8,550 bases of DNA from an uncultured Rikenellaceae bacterium (GCA_947038135.1 CAMQVM010000055.1:1-8550); one strand, 5' to 3'; counted from the stretch's first letter, positions 1 through 6,724 are shown. Numbers and translations: made by a program. Notes: a model not told the origin generated them from the sequence alone.

Positions 1-52
1 GCTCCCTTCGGGAGCTGGCTAATTCACAAAACCGAGGTTTTGCGAATTAGCC
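1..52. repeat. Two adjacent hairpin-forming inverted repeats
   Basis: Bases 1-6 (gctccc) pair with 10-15 (gggagc) around a 3-base loop. Immediately after, 17-33 pairs with 36-52 over 17 positions with one exception: position 26 (A) faces 43 (C). Read as minus-strand RNA that mismatch becomes a G-U wobble, so the structure is slightly better as a minus-strand transcript. No clear U-run follows on either strand, so it is not a textbook terminator. It could be a REP-like repeat, a processed transcript end, or the far end of the minus-strand lipoprotein transcript. One plus-strand frame is open from base 1 to the stop at 58-60, so the tail of a gene to the left cannot be excluded. Confidence 0.5.
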
Positions 53-156
53 TATCATAACCATCAATGATTGTATTCCGCAAATTTATAAGCGGTCTCC
101 TCCATCTCAGATTATTTATAGTATTACAACAGCAATAAAAAATAGTAGACACACCA

Positions 157-195
157 AAAAGAGCACCAGTAAAATTATTTTACTGGTGCTCTTTT
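157..195. terminator. Bidirectional intrinsic terminator downstream of the large lipoprotein gene
   Basis: A perfect 18-bp inverted repeat: arm 157-174, loop tta at 175-177, arm 178-195. A-runs flank the left side and T-runs the right side, so either strand yields a hairpin followed by U residues. It lies 78 bases beyond the stop of the minus-strand lipoprotein gene and would end that transcript. It would equally stop plus-strand transcription entering from the left edge. Bases 196-272 form the 3' untranslated region and hold only a minor 6-bp stem (247-252 with 264-269). Confidence 0.85.
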
Positions 196-272
196 ATATA
201 TTTGATCTAAAAAAACCAATTTTTCAGCCATATAGAGGATTCAAAATCGACACTATATAAACTTGTCGAAAA

Positions 273-2453
273 CTAATCCAACACGCAACGAATAGATTGC
301 CCATGTTCTATAGTACCAGAATTACTAGTAGTCACTTCTGTTGGCTCTACAAATAGGCGCAGTCCTTGATCTATACCCCAATGGTTGGTGAAAGTTCTAT
401 CTAGATACTTAGAGTTTCCAAGGATAGGAAAATAAATCGCCGTACCATCATTTTGTTCTAATTTTACAGCATTGTTAGGAGCCTGACTAAATTGGAATCT
501 GCCACTAGCCACAACAGCATCAAAATCATTTTTTGTAGGTTGACGCCACTTCTTATCCTGATAAGTCCATTTTTCACATTGACCTACAGATTCTTCCCAT
601 GTAAAAAACTTCCTAGGATTTTCTGTCTGCCAATCTAGTATATTTGTTGGTTGACTATTAGCTGGTAGACATAACTCTTCTTCAGTAGCAAGCGTCCAAG
701 AAGCACCTATATTACGATCTGCAAAATATGGAAAGCCATCTTGGCTGATCGTTATAACAATAACATCATCATTGGTATTACGTACTGTGATTTTCGCAGC
801 ACGTACACCAGAAGCAGTATTAAATTTTACAGCAACTTTTAATTTATTATCAACTTTAATAGGCTCTGCCCAAAGTGGTGAATCTGACTCTGCACTCCAA
901 TCAACCCCATCAGATGAACTCTTAACATCGAAAATTAATGAGTCTCCTCGTATTGCTGCTGAAAAACTACCCGAAAGATTTGAGTTTACACAAATCTCAT
1001 CACTCTTATACTTACGATAACCCAGTGTTGCAATGTATCTAAATAACACCACACCTGTACCAGACACCGATACATTTACAGACTCTGGGTCTTTACCTAA
1101 GGTAGTAGGAAATCTTGGATCGAGCCAAACACCGTTGCTTGCAAGTTCCACACGGAAACTCTCCTCTAGTGCAACGTCAAAATTTTGTTTATCAGTTACA
1201 GGAGCATCGATATAATCTACAAGATTAACTTTTGCTAACTCTACAATCACTGTTTCATACTTTAATGGCGATACTTTAAAATCTACCCCATTAGAATCTA
1301 CATTCAACTGGTATTCATTGTTTACAATAGCACCAGTCTCGTCTTCTATTATTAAGTCGTATTTAATATCACTCGGCAGACCAGCCAAAGCATCAGTAGC
1401 AGTTCTGTAACCTACTGAATTAACCTCACGAAGTATGACCGTGTAATGATATGTACTCTTTATATCAAAGTATTTTTTTGTTGCTTGACTATAAATATCT
1501 AAACGATGATAAACATCACCATCATCTGCTATATTCTTAATTATAACTGCTATACGCTCTGCTTTTGGACTCTCATCTACAAATACTACGGGCGATGTGC
1601 CGATAGATTGCTTAGAGTAAGGATAAGCAAAAATGTAACTTGCTCCAGTAAATTCATCTACCACCTCAGTGCTAACAGATGGTTGATTAATTTCGCTTTC
1701 ATTAGCAATTTCGGTTATTGGTGACGAATCTGTAGAAGCTGGAAACGAACCGTCAGCATAACCAATGTTTGATAATTGATACAATTTAAATGTAGTATTT
1801 GCAGGGGTGAATATACCATATCTACCATCAACATAATCGCCGCCATTGTAGTCAAGCTTCAATTGCACCTTAGCAACACTATGCTTTACTATAACAGTAG
1901 CGTCATCGTCAGCACTCAATGGGCCAGTACCATACATAGGCAACCCATTTGTAATATCTACAAGACCAGCAGATGCAACATCAGTAGCAGTGGTAATCTT
2001 TAAAGCCTCTTTCAAACTGCTTTTAGCGATATCTAAAGAAGCTAACGAATGATTAAACATAATATGAATATCATCGCCATTTGCGACCTCTCCATCTTTA
2101 GGGAATGTCAAAACCCTGTTATTTACATTAGTAGGATCTTGAGTAATGTTTTCAACCTCAATAGTATCAGTTAATATAGGCAAATCATTATCTGCTGCAT
2201 TATCTGCATAAATTATTACATAAGCACTCTTGATCGCTACCTCAGCTTCTGAGTCTCCTGTTCGAGTAGCCACACCTGTATCTTGTAGTGGCATAGTTAC
2301 AGTTATAGATAACGTGTCTGTAATAGGAACAACAGGGACAACAGGAACAACTGGATCAACAGGGTCGCCTGGTGTAGGAGCTTTATTGCACCCTACGAGT
2401 GCAGCAGTTAGCATAAAGCATAGTGTAAAGAATTTAGATGTAATTACTTTCAT
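273..2453 (-). CDS. Fimbrillin-family lipoprotein with BACON-like and C-terminal FISUMP-like domains
   Basis: Predicted surface or fimbrial protein of 726 residues. Residues 1-22 form a lipoprotein signal ending in the lipobox ALVGC (Cys22). A Pro-Val tether follows (about 29-43), then a fimbrillin-like region (about 46-480) with blocks typical of the FimA/Mfa group, including HIMFN (130-134) and AKVQLKLDY (194-202). Arg64 in VATR sits where many such pilins are cut by an Arg-specific protease. Residues about 498-572 look like a BACON domain, ending ITISQDG. Residues about 575-726 look like FISUMP (Fib_succ_major): DRNIGAS, WRQPTKNDF and terminal SIRCVLD. The longest frame opens at 2522, but that ATG is upstream of the TACCTTTG promoter box at 2500-2507; ATG 2453 directly precedes the signal peptide and is chosen. 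The gene at 6725-8170 is a paralog of residues 1 to about 485. FISUMP function is unknown; a tip or adhesin role is inferred. Confidence 0.85.
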   Translation of the reverse strand: MKVITSKFFTLCFMLTAALVGCNKAPTPGDPVDPVVPVVPVVPITDTLSITVTMPLQDTGVATRTGDSEAEVAIKSAYVIIYADNAADNDLPILTDTIEVENITQDPTNVNNRVLTFPKDGEVANGDDIHIMFNHSLASLDIAKSSLKEALKITTATDVASAGLVDITNGLPMYGTGPLSADDDATVIVKHSVAKVQLKLDYNGGDYVDGRYGIFTPANTTFKLYQLSNIGYADGSFPASTDSSPITEIANESEINQPSVSTEVVDEFTGASYIFAYPYSKQSIGTSPVVFVDESPKAERIAVIIKNIADDGDVYHRLDIYSQATKKYFDIKSTYHYTVILREVNSVGYRTATDALAGLPSDIKYDLIIEDETGAIVNNEYQLNVDSNGVDFKVSPLKYETVIVELAKVNLVDYIDAPVTDKQNFDVALEESFRVELASNGVWLDPRFPTTLGKDPESVNVSVSGTGVVLFRYIATLGYRKYKSDEICVNSNLSGSFSAAIRGDSLIFDVKSSSDGVDWSAESDSPLWAEPIKVDNKLKVAVKFNTASGVRAAKITVRNTNDDVIVITISQDGFPYFADRNIGASWTLATEEELCLPANSQPTNILDWQTENPRKFFTWEESVGQCEKWTYQDKKWRQPTKNDFDAVVASGRFQFSQAPNNAVKLEQNDGTAIYFPILGNSKYLDRTFTNHWGIDQGLRLFVEPTEVTTSNSGTIEHGQSIRCVLD
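2326..2370 (-). repeat. Five-unit 9-bp tandem repeat encoding a Pro-Val tether
   Basis: Five degenerate 9-base units starting at 2326, 2335, 2344, 2353 and 2362 encode the run PGDPVDPVVPVVPVVP just after the lipidated cysteine of the large fimbrillin-like lipoprotein. Such a stretch is likely an extended spacer between the membrane anchor and the folded domain. The paralog at 6725-8170 lacks it and has a short acidic stretch (DDE) instead. The units differ at several bases, so it is not a perfect slippage tract. Confidence 0.7.
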
Positions 2454-2499
2454 AGTTTTGTAAGTTTTTAAATTAATGTTAAAATATCTAATAATTTTG

Positions 2500-2507
2500 C
2501 AAAGGTA
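2500..2507 (-). promoter_or_regulatory. Bacteroidetes -7 promoter box for the large fimbrillin gene
   Basis: On the minus strand this reads TACCTTTG, a full match to the TAnnTTTG box of the Bacteroidetes primary sigma factor. Transcription would begin around 2492-2496, giving a leader of about 40 bases before ATG 2453. No good TTTG -33 box is present 18-21 bases upstream. The box decides the start codon, because the in-frame ATG at 2522 lies upstream of it. Confidence 0.6.
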
Positions 2508-2631
2508 CGAAATTATCCTCATTATAAGAATTTCAGACTAAATAAAACTAAATTTACAATTTAGAAAACGATGCATAATTTACAATTTCACGTATACTAT
2601 AATACAATAATACAACACTATAAGTATATAC

Positions 2632-2692
2632 AGATAAAAAGAAAATGCAGCCGAAAAAATTTTATTTTTTCGGCTGCATTTTCTTTTTATCT
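2632..2692. terminator. Strong bidirectional intrinsic terminator after kbl
   Basis: A perfect 28-bp inverted repeat: arm 2632-2659, 5-base loop 2660-2664, arm 2665-2692. A GC-rich core (gcagccg/cggctgc) is flanked by A-runs on one side and T-runs on the other. It lies 42 bases beyond the kbl stop and would end kbl transcription before it reaches the downstream co-directional lipoprotein promoter at 2500-2507. The two minus-strand genes are therefore separate transcription units. Confidence 0.88.
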
Positions 2693-2734
2693 CTCCATAA
2701 AGAGGAGTTATCCCAATTTAAGAGGACAACAATA

Positions 2735-3925
2735 TTACTTTAGTACACCTAGCTCTTTACCAACTTTAGTAAAAGCAGCAATAGCCTTATCAAGGTGAGC
2801 TACTGAATGACCAGCTGACACCTGCACACGAATACGTGCTTGGTCTTTAGGCACAACAGGATAGTAGAAACCTGTAACATAAATACCCTCTTCGATAAGC
2901 TTAGAGGCAAACTCTTGCGAAAGTTTTGCATCATATAACATAACTGCACAGATAGCAGATTGTGTAGGCTTAATATCAAATCCTGCCTCTTCCATCTTAG
3001 TACGGAAGTGCTCAACATTTGAAGCTAACTTAGAGTGAATATCGTCAGACTCAGCAAGCATTTTAAACACCTCAATAGAAGCACCTACCACCGCTGGAGG
3101 AATAGAGTTAGAGAATAGATACGGGCGTGAACGCTGACGCAGAAGCTCAATAATCTCTTTTCTACCAGTAGTAAATCCACCTACTGCACCACCCATAGCT
3201 TTGCCTAGAGTACCAGTAATTATATCTACCTCGCCACGAACATTAAACTGCTCAGTAACACCACGACCAGTAGCACCAACAACACCTGCTGAGTGGCACT
3301 CATCAACCATTACTAAAGCATCATATTTCTTTGCCAGCTCACAAATTTTATCCATCGGAGCAACATTTCCATCCATTGAAAACACACCATCAGTAACGAT
3401 AATTCTGAAACGCTGCGCTTGTGCTAATTTCAAACTCTCCTCAAGCTCTACCATATCAGCATTTGCATATCTGTAACGCTTAGCTTTACAAAGACGCACA
3501 CCATCAATAATTGAAGCATGATTTAATGAATCTGAAATAATTGCATCATTTTCGCCTAGTAAAGGCTCAAATACACCACCATTAGCATCAAAACAGGCTG
3601 CATAAAGAATAGTATCTTCAGTACCAAAGTAGTCTGAAATATATTTCTCTAGCTGCTTATGAATATCTTGAGTACCGCAAATAAAGCGGACCGACGACAT
3701 ACCAAAACCACGGCTATCCATGGCATCTTTAGCTGCTTTGATTAATCTAGGATGATCTGAAAGTCCCAGATAGTTGTTTGCACAAAAGTTTAGAACATCC
3801 TGACAACCATTTACTTGGATCTCTGCTCTTTGCTGCGATGTAATTATTCGCTCACTTTTGTAAAGTCCTGCCTCCTTGATAGAAGCTAACTCTTCTTTAA
3901 GAAAATTTTTAATGTCTCCGTACAT
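2735..3925 (-). CDS. kbl: Glycine C-acetyltransferase (2-amino-3-ketobutyrate CoA ligase)
   Basis: PLP-dependent enzyme of the alpha-oxoamine synthase family. It interconverts 2-amino-3-ketobutyrate plus CoA with glycine plus acetyl-CoA, the second step of threonine breakdown through threonine dehydrogenase; cytoplasmic, normally a dimer. The 396 residues are colinear from the first Met with E. coli Kbl (398). Diagnostic blocks are FCANNYLGL (48-56), GFGMSSVRFICGTQ (73-86), NHASIIDGVRLCKAKRYRYA (135-154), the PLP-contacting Asp208 in VMVDECH, the Schiff-base lysine Lys242 in ITGTLGKAMGG, and RQRSRPYLFSNS (264-274). These distinguish it from serine palmitoyltransferase and 8-amino-7-oxononanoate synthase relatives. 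No Shine-Dalgarno is seen, as is usual in the phylum. A promoter (3979-4009) and terminator (2632-2692) bracket it as a single-gene unit. The usual partner, L-threonine dehydrogenase, is not in this window. The frame is intact. Confidence 0.97.
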   Translation of the reverse strand: MYGDIKNFLKEELASIKEAGLYKSERIITSQQRAEIQVNGCQDVLNFCANNYLGLSDHPRLIKAAKDAMDSRGFGMSSVRFICGTQDIHKQLEKYISDYFGTEDTILYAACFDANGGVFEPLLGENDAIISDSLNHASIIDGVRLCKAKRYRYANADMVELEESLKLAQAQRFRIIVTDGVFSMDGNVAPMDKICELAKKYDALVMVDECHSAGVVGATGRGVTEQFNVRGEVDIITGTLGKAMGGAVGGFTTGRKEIIELLRQRSRPYLFSNSIPPAVVGASIEVFKMLAESDDIHSKLASNVEHFRTKMEEAGFDIKPTQSAICAVMLYDAKLSQEFASKLIEEGIYVTGFYYPVVPKDQARIRVQVSAGHSVAHLDKAIAAFTKVGKELGVLK

Positions 3926-3942
3926 AGTGCTTAACGTTTTGA

Positions 3943-3968
3943 AATTAATATTATCGATAATTATAATT
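3943..3968. promoter_or_regulatory. Imperfect 26-bp palindrome, candidate operator in the kbl leader
   Basis: Centred between 3955 and 3956, 11 of 13 position pairs are complementary; the inner 12 bases (attatcgataat, 3950-3961) are perfect. It lies just downstream of the predicted kbl transcription start and between kbl and the divergent TetR-type genes. Size and symmetry suit a TetR-family dimer site, but the sequence is AT-rich and no protein has been assigned to it, so the operator call is an inference. A smaller GTAC-4-GTAC repeat overlaps the kbl -7 box (3976-3987). Confidence 0.35.
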
Positions 3969-3978
3969 CTGTAGAGTA

Positions 3979-4009
3979 CAAATGTACAATATTTAATATA
4001 GGCTTCATA
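3979..4009 (-). promoter_or_regulatory. Promoter of kbl
   Basis: The minus strand carries TACATTTG (3986 to 3979), a full match to the TAnnTTTG -7 box. Nineteen bases upstream is TATG (4009 to 4006), one mismatch from the TTTG -33 box. The predicted start is about 3971-3975, giving a leader of about 50 bases to ATG 3925. The -7 box sits inside an interrupted palindrome (GTAC, 4 bases, GTAC). Confidence 0.6.
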
Positions 4010-4075
4010 ATAAAAAGCATTTTTTTTTATTTTTGGCTCGTACGAAATGGCTTTTTTATTGTTATTTTTATTTTT

Positions 4076-4109
4076 TTTGCATAGAAATTAAAGATTGGTT
4101 GGATTTTTG
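4076..4109 (+). promoter_or_regulatory. Probable promoter of the tandem TetR operon
   Basis: TTTG at 4076-4079 is followed after 22 bases by GATTTTTG at 4102-4109, close to TAnnTTTG with the first base off; the spacing is longer than the usual 19-21. Transcription would start near 4114, leaving a leader of about 37 bases before ATG 4151. The preceding 4020-4078 is strikingly T-rich, with several T-runs and a CGTACG palindrome (4039-4044), and could be bent DNA or an upstream element shared with kbl. Confidence 0.4.
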
Positions 4110-4150
4110 CATTAGTGTTAAATATAATAATAAACTAATTTTAAATCGCT

Positions 4151-4795
4151 ATGAACATAGAAGAAAATAGTACTAGGTTGTCAATTCTAGAGAGAGCAAA
4201 TAGCATAATTAATCAAATCGGAATGTCAGACTTCCGTATCGATACGCTATCTCAATCATTAAAAATCTCACCAGGTAATATCACTTACCATTTCCCTAAA
4301 AAGGACGATATATCATTCTCAATATGGCAACGTTGCCAACGAGATCTTATCTCCTCAATAGGAAGTCAGATCAATCAGTTTATGGATGTAAAGCAGCTTT
4401 ACTTACTCTTTAGACAGATTATCACCACTCTATATAATTATAGAGGAACACTAAACTATATGTTAGGTGATAGCGGTGTGATATCACGCTCTCGCAAAGA
4501 AAACAAGATTCTTTGGGATTCTACGTTTGAAAAATATCAAGTAATCAAAAATTATCTTGTTATCAATAAAGCTATAAAGAGTGATATAAGCAATGAGCTC
4601 GACATTTTATGCTTTGAGTCGCACCTTACTCTTATTGGCTGGGCAGTGAACCACGCTTATGCTGAAGATATAGAAGAGATAAATGCACTAGCCGAGCGTT
4701 ATGCACTAGTATCTCTTAGCCCGCTACTACCTTTTTTAGAGAAAGAGGGCATGAAGCAGTATAATGATATTCTATCATTTGTAGAGTCAGTATAA
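4151..4795 (+). CDS. TetR/AcrR-type transcriptional regulator (first of tandem pair)
   Basis: DNA-binding repressor-like protein of 214 residues, a usual length for the family. Residues about 11-58 form the TetR N-terminal helix-turn-helix; the end of the domain reads SPGNITYHF followed by PKKDDI, matching the family signature around the recognition helix. Residues about 60-214 are predicted all-helical and would form the ligand-binding and dimerisation domain; the ligand cannot be inferred. A W-x-V-N element (164-167) is shared with the next gene, as is most of the DNA-binding domain, so the two are paralogs. The next gene follows after 72 bases with no promoter or terminator in between, indicating one operon. 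The gene diverges from kbl across 225 bases containing both promoters and a palindrome. ATG 4151 is the first start in the frame and fits the predicted promoter. Confidence 0.85.
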   Translation: MNIEENSTRLSILERANSIINQIGMSDFRIDTLSQSLKISPGNITYHFPKKDDISFSIWQRCQRDLISSIGSQINQFMDVKQLYLLFRQIITTLYNYRGTLNYMLGDSGVISRSRKENKILWDSTFEKYQVIKNYLVINKAIKSDISNELDILCFESHLTLIGWAVNHAYAEDIEEINALAERYALVSLSPLLPFLEKEGMKQYNDILSFVESV

Positions 4796-4867
4796 GGTCT
4801 ATTATCAATTATAATATAACCCGTGCACTACACATTAGTTGTAGAGCATAATATATAATCATGAAAT

Positions 4868-5533
4868 ATGAAAAAGAAAAAAGAAAAGACTCCTAGCTCA
4901 CTATCTACAAAAGATGTAATCCTTAGAGAGTCGCTTGTGTTGATAAACGAAAACGGAATGATGGATTTTCGTATCGATGTTTTAGCAATGGCATTAAACC
5001 TGAGCCCAGGAAATATAACCTATCACTTCGCCAAAAAAGAGGATATATCTATCTGCTTATGGGGTAAATTCATTAAAGAGTTTAGCACCGCTGCTGTTAA
5101 GGTTTCTGCACTTCTTGATATGAAACAAGCGTTTTTAATCTTACAAAACCTATATACTATAATGGATTGTTATAAGGGTGTGGTGATGTTTGTTAACTCA
5201 AATACACGACTTATTAAAGACCCTGCATATAACGCTTATGAGCTACGTGAAATTGTATCTACACTATTTGATAAAATTACACAAATGCTATATAAAAATG
5301 GGTATGTAGATAGCAAAGAGAGAACAAAATGTATGGATATGTATCAATCAATCATGATGCAATGGTCTGTAAATAGGAGTGCAGTGAAGTGTACTATTAG
5401 TGATAATGGCACCAGCGATGAGATTAATCAAAATGCTCTACTTGCACTATTCTCGATGTATAATATAATGAATGATAAAGCTAAAAAAGAGTATGAATAT
5501 ATCCGCATGAGAGTTACCATGGGAGATGTATAG
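4868..5533 (+). CDS. TetR/AcrR-type transcriptional regulator (second of tandem pair)
   Basis: A 221-residue protein with a lysine-rich N-terminus (MKKKKEK) and a TetR-type helix-turn-helix at about residues 17-66. SPGNITYHF (46-54) is identical to the same segment of the upstream paralog, and the preceding DFRID is also shared. The C-terminal ligand domain (about 68-221) has diverged much more, keeping a W-S-V-N element (166-169) equivalent to W-A-V-N in the partner. This pattern suggests duplication followed by change of ligand or dimer surface while DNA recognition was kept; heterodimers are possible. Another ATG seven bases upstream (4861) is in a different frame and stops quickly. No separate promoter box appears in the 72-base gap, so it is probably co-transcribed with the upstream gene. 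A bidirectional terminator follows at 5578-5626. Confidence 0.85.
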   Translation: MKKKKEKTPSSLSTKDVILRESLVLINENGMMDFRIDVLAMALNLSPGNITYHFAKKEDISICLWGKFIKEFSTAAVKVSALLDMKQAFLILQNLYTIMDCYKGVVMFVNSNTRLIKDPAYNAYELREIVSTLFDKITQMLYKNGYVDSKERTKCMDMYQSIMMQWSVNRSAVKCTISDNGTSDEINQNALLALFSMYNIMNDKAKKEYEYIRMRVTMGDV

Positions 5534-5577
5534 TCTTTCTGAAAAATAATTTGTTTGTTTGTTAGGTTGTAGTTAAC

Positions 5578-5626
5578 AATAAAGCAGGGCGATGAAATAT
5601 ATGATATTTCATCGCCCTGCTTTATT
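5578..5626. terminator. Bidirectional terminator between convergent TetR and esterase genes
   Basis: A perfect 23-bp inverted repeat: arm 5578-5600, loop atg at 5601-5603, arm 5604-5626. The GC core (gcagggcgatg) is bounded by a short A-run on the left and T-rich sequence on the right. It lies 44 bases after the plus-strand TetR stop and 60 bases after the minus-strand esterase stop, so one structure serves both convergent transcripts. Confidence 0.88.
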
Positions 5627-5686
5627 TTGTTAGTATAGCAAGAGCTATTATTATTTGCAGATATCTGATTTTGAGATATAAAAAAA

Positions 5687-6505
5687 TTACAAATTGTTGT
5701 TCATTTTGAAATAATTGTCAAAAAACAGCATGTGATACATTATAGACTCGCCCCAATATTTACCATTATGTGCTCCTGCTCCAGTCATATATTTATGAGG
5801 TATTTTTTTATCAAGCAACTCTTTATGCAGAGTTTCATTTACGTCATAAAAAAAATCTTCAGTACCACAATCTATAATCAATGCTAATGAGCTTGGTTTA
5901 AGAAGGTGTAACTGACTCATTACAGTATAGTCGTCCCAATTTTGTGGGTGTGTTGCCTTATCACCTAATCTATCTTTCATGTTCCAAGAGTTTGGAAACG
6001 GACGAATATCGACACCACCACTCATACTCCCCGCTGCTCCAAAGGTCTCTTGATGGCGAAATGATAGGTATAACGCACCGTGACCACCCATGCTAAAGCC
6101 AGTTATTGCACGCCCCTCACGGCTTTTAATTGTATAGTAATTACTGTCAATATATTTTATTAGCTCAGAAGATACAAATGTTTCATATCTAATTTTAGGA
6201 TCAATTGGGCTATCCCAGTACCACGAGCTGTACTCACCATCTGGGCATACAATCATTACATGGTAAGCATCTGCAAGGTTTTGAGTATTAAAATTATTTG
6301 CCCATGTAGCATAGCTTCCTCCATGCCCATGCAGCATATATACAACTGGTAACCGTTCGGCTACACCTATATTATTAGGGGTTATAACGGCGCACATAAT
6401 CTCTTTTTTCATTGCGCTACTAAATATAGATATAGTATCTAATTGAGCACTAAACAAGTTTATACTGCATAGCGAAAGTATCGCTATAAATAAAAGTTTT
6501 TTCAT
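5687..6505 (-). CDS. Secreted alpha/beta-hydrolase esterase (esterase D / PF00756-type)
   Basis: Predicted exported serine esterase of 272 residues. Residues 1-20 form a Sec signal peptide (MKKLLFIAIL start) with likely cleavage after FSA; the Cys at 13 is not in a valid lipobox, so it is probably periplasmic or secreted rather than lipidated. The oxyanion-hole segment is LHGHGGS (58-64). The nucleophile elbow is GFSMGGHGAL (136-145) with Ser138; the acid is probably Asp217 in CGTEDFF, and the base His246 in GAHNGKYW. This is the layout of the putative esterase family that includes acetyl-, feruloyl- and S-formylglutathione esterases; the substrate is not readable from sequence. The frame extends to 6547, but that ATG lies inside the promoter; ATG 6505 begins the signal peptide. 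ATG 6529 is at the predicted transcript start and is a less likely choice. It converges on the TetR pair and diverges from the second fimbrillin gene. Confidence 0.9.
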   Translation of the reverse strand: MKKLLFIAILSLCSINLFSAQLDTISIFSSAMKKEIMCAVITPNNIGVAERLPVVYMLHGHGGSYATWANNFNTQNLADAYHVMIVCPDGEYSSWYWDSPIDPKIRYETFVSSELIKYIDSNYYTIKSREGRAITGFSMGGHGALYLSFRHQETFGAAGSMSGGVDIRPFPNSWNMKDRLGDKATHPQNWDDYTVMSQLHLLKPSSLALIIDCGTEDFFYDVNETLHKELLDKKIPHKYMTGAGAHNGKYWGESIMYHMLFFDNYFKMNNNL

Positions 6506-6536
6506 TGTATGATTTTCAGTGGAAAACATTGATGTA

Positions 6537-6567
6537 CAAAGATACAAATAAATTTGAATATTAAAAA
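6537..6567 (-). promoter_or_regulatory. Promoter of the esterase gene
   Basis: The minus strand carries TATCTTTG (6544 to 6537), a full TAnnTTTG match. Nineteen bases upstream is TTTT (6567 to 6564), one mismatch from TTTG. The predicted start is about 6529-6533, with a leader of about 25 bases before ATG 6505. It forms the left half of a 19-bp perfect inverted repeat whose right half is the promoter of the divergent fimbrillin gene. Confidence 0.65.
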
Positions 6568-6583
6568 TTTATTTGTATCTTTG
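6553..6583 (+). promoter_or_regulatory. Promoter of the second fimbrillin gene
   Basis: TTTG (6553-6556), a 19-base spacer and TATCTTTG (6576-6583) match the Bacteroidetes promoter consensus at every specified base, making this the best promoter in the window. Transcription would begin near 6587-6591, leaving a long leader of about 135 bases before ATG 6725. No Rho-independent hairpin or recognisable riboswitch is seen in that leader. The -33 box lies inside the spacer of the divergent esterase promoter. Confidence 0.75.
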
Positions 6584-6724
6584 CATAATTGTACAAATTA
6601 TTATGAGCTTGATGTTATAAATAAAGAAATTGAGCCACAAAATATCTACAACCACTAACATTTATAATATTGTTACTATTTAATCAAGCAGTAGTGATTT
6701 ATATTAACTCCCTAATTAGAAATT

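Noticed and set aside
772..2003. Several plus-strand open frames opposite the large fimbrillin gene
   Set aside because: They are antisense shadows without recognisable domains, promoters or natural composition; the minus-strand frame is strongly supported by family motifs.
2454..2522. N-terminal extension of the large fimbrillin from ATG 2522
   Set aside because: It places the start upstream of the TACCTTTG promoter box and puts 23 residues ahead of a clean lipoprotein signal peptide.
2410..2529. A 13-base match (cctcattataaga) between 2517-2529 and 8410-8422
   Set aside because: A match of this length is expected about once by chance in an AT-rich window of this size, and the similarity does not extend convincingly.
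4796..4867. Possible small hairpin (ctaca...tgtag) in the gap between the two TetR genes as a terminator
   Set aside because: The stem is only about 5 bp with no U-run, too weak to separate the genes.
5658..5667. Ten-base palindrome cagatatctg downstream of the esterase
   Set aside because: Short AT-rich palindromes are frequent here and this one has no promoter or gene start nearby to regulate.
6506..6547. N-terminal extension of the esterase from ATG 6547 or 6529
   Set aside because: ATG 6547 is inside the promoter and ATG 6529 coincides with the predicted transcript start; ATG 6505 starts a standard signal peptide.
6584..6724. Riboswitch or attenuator in the long leader of the short fimbrillin gene
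   Set aside because: No paired stems, known aptamer motif or terminator-like hairpin could be recognised; only its length is notable.
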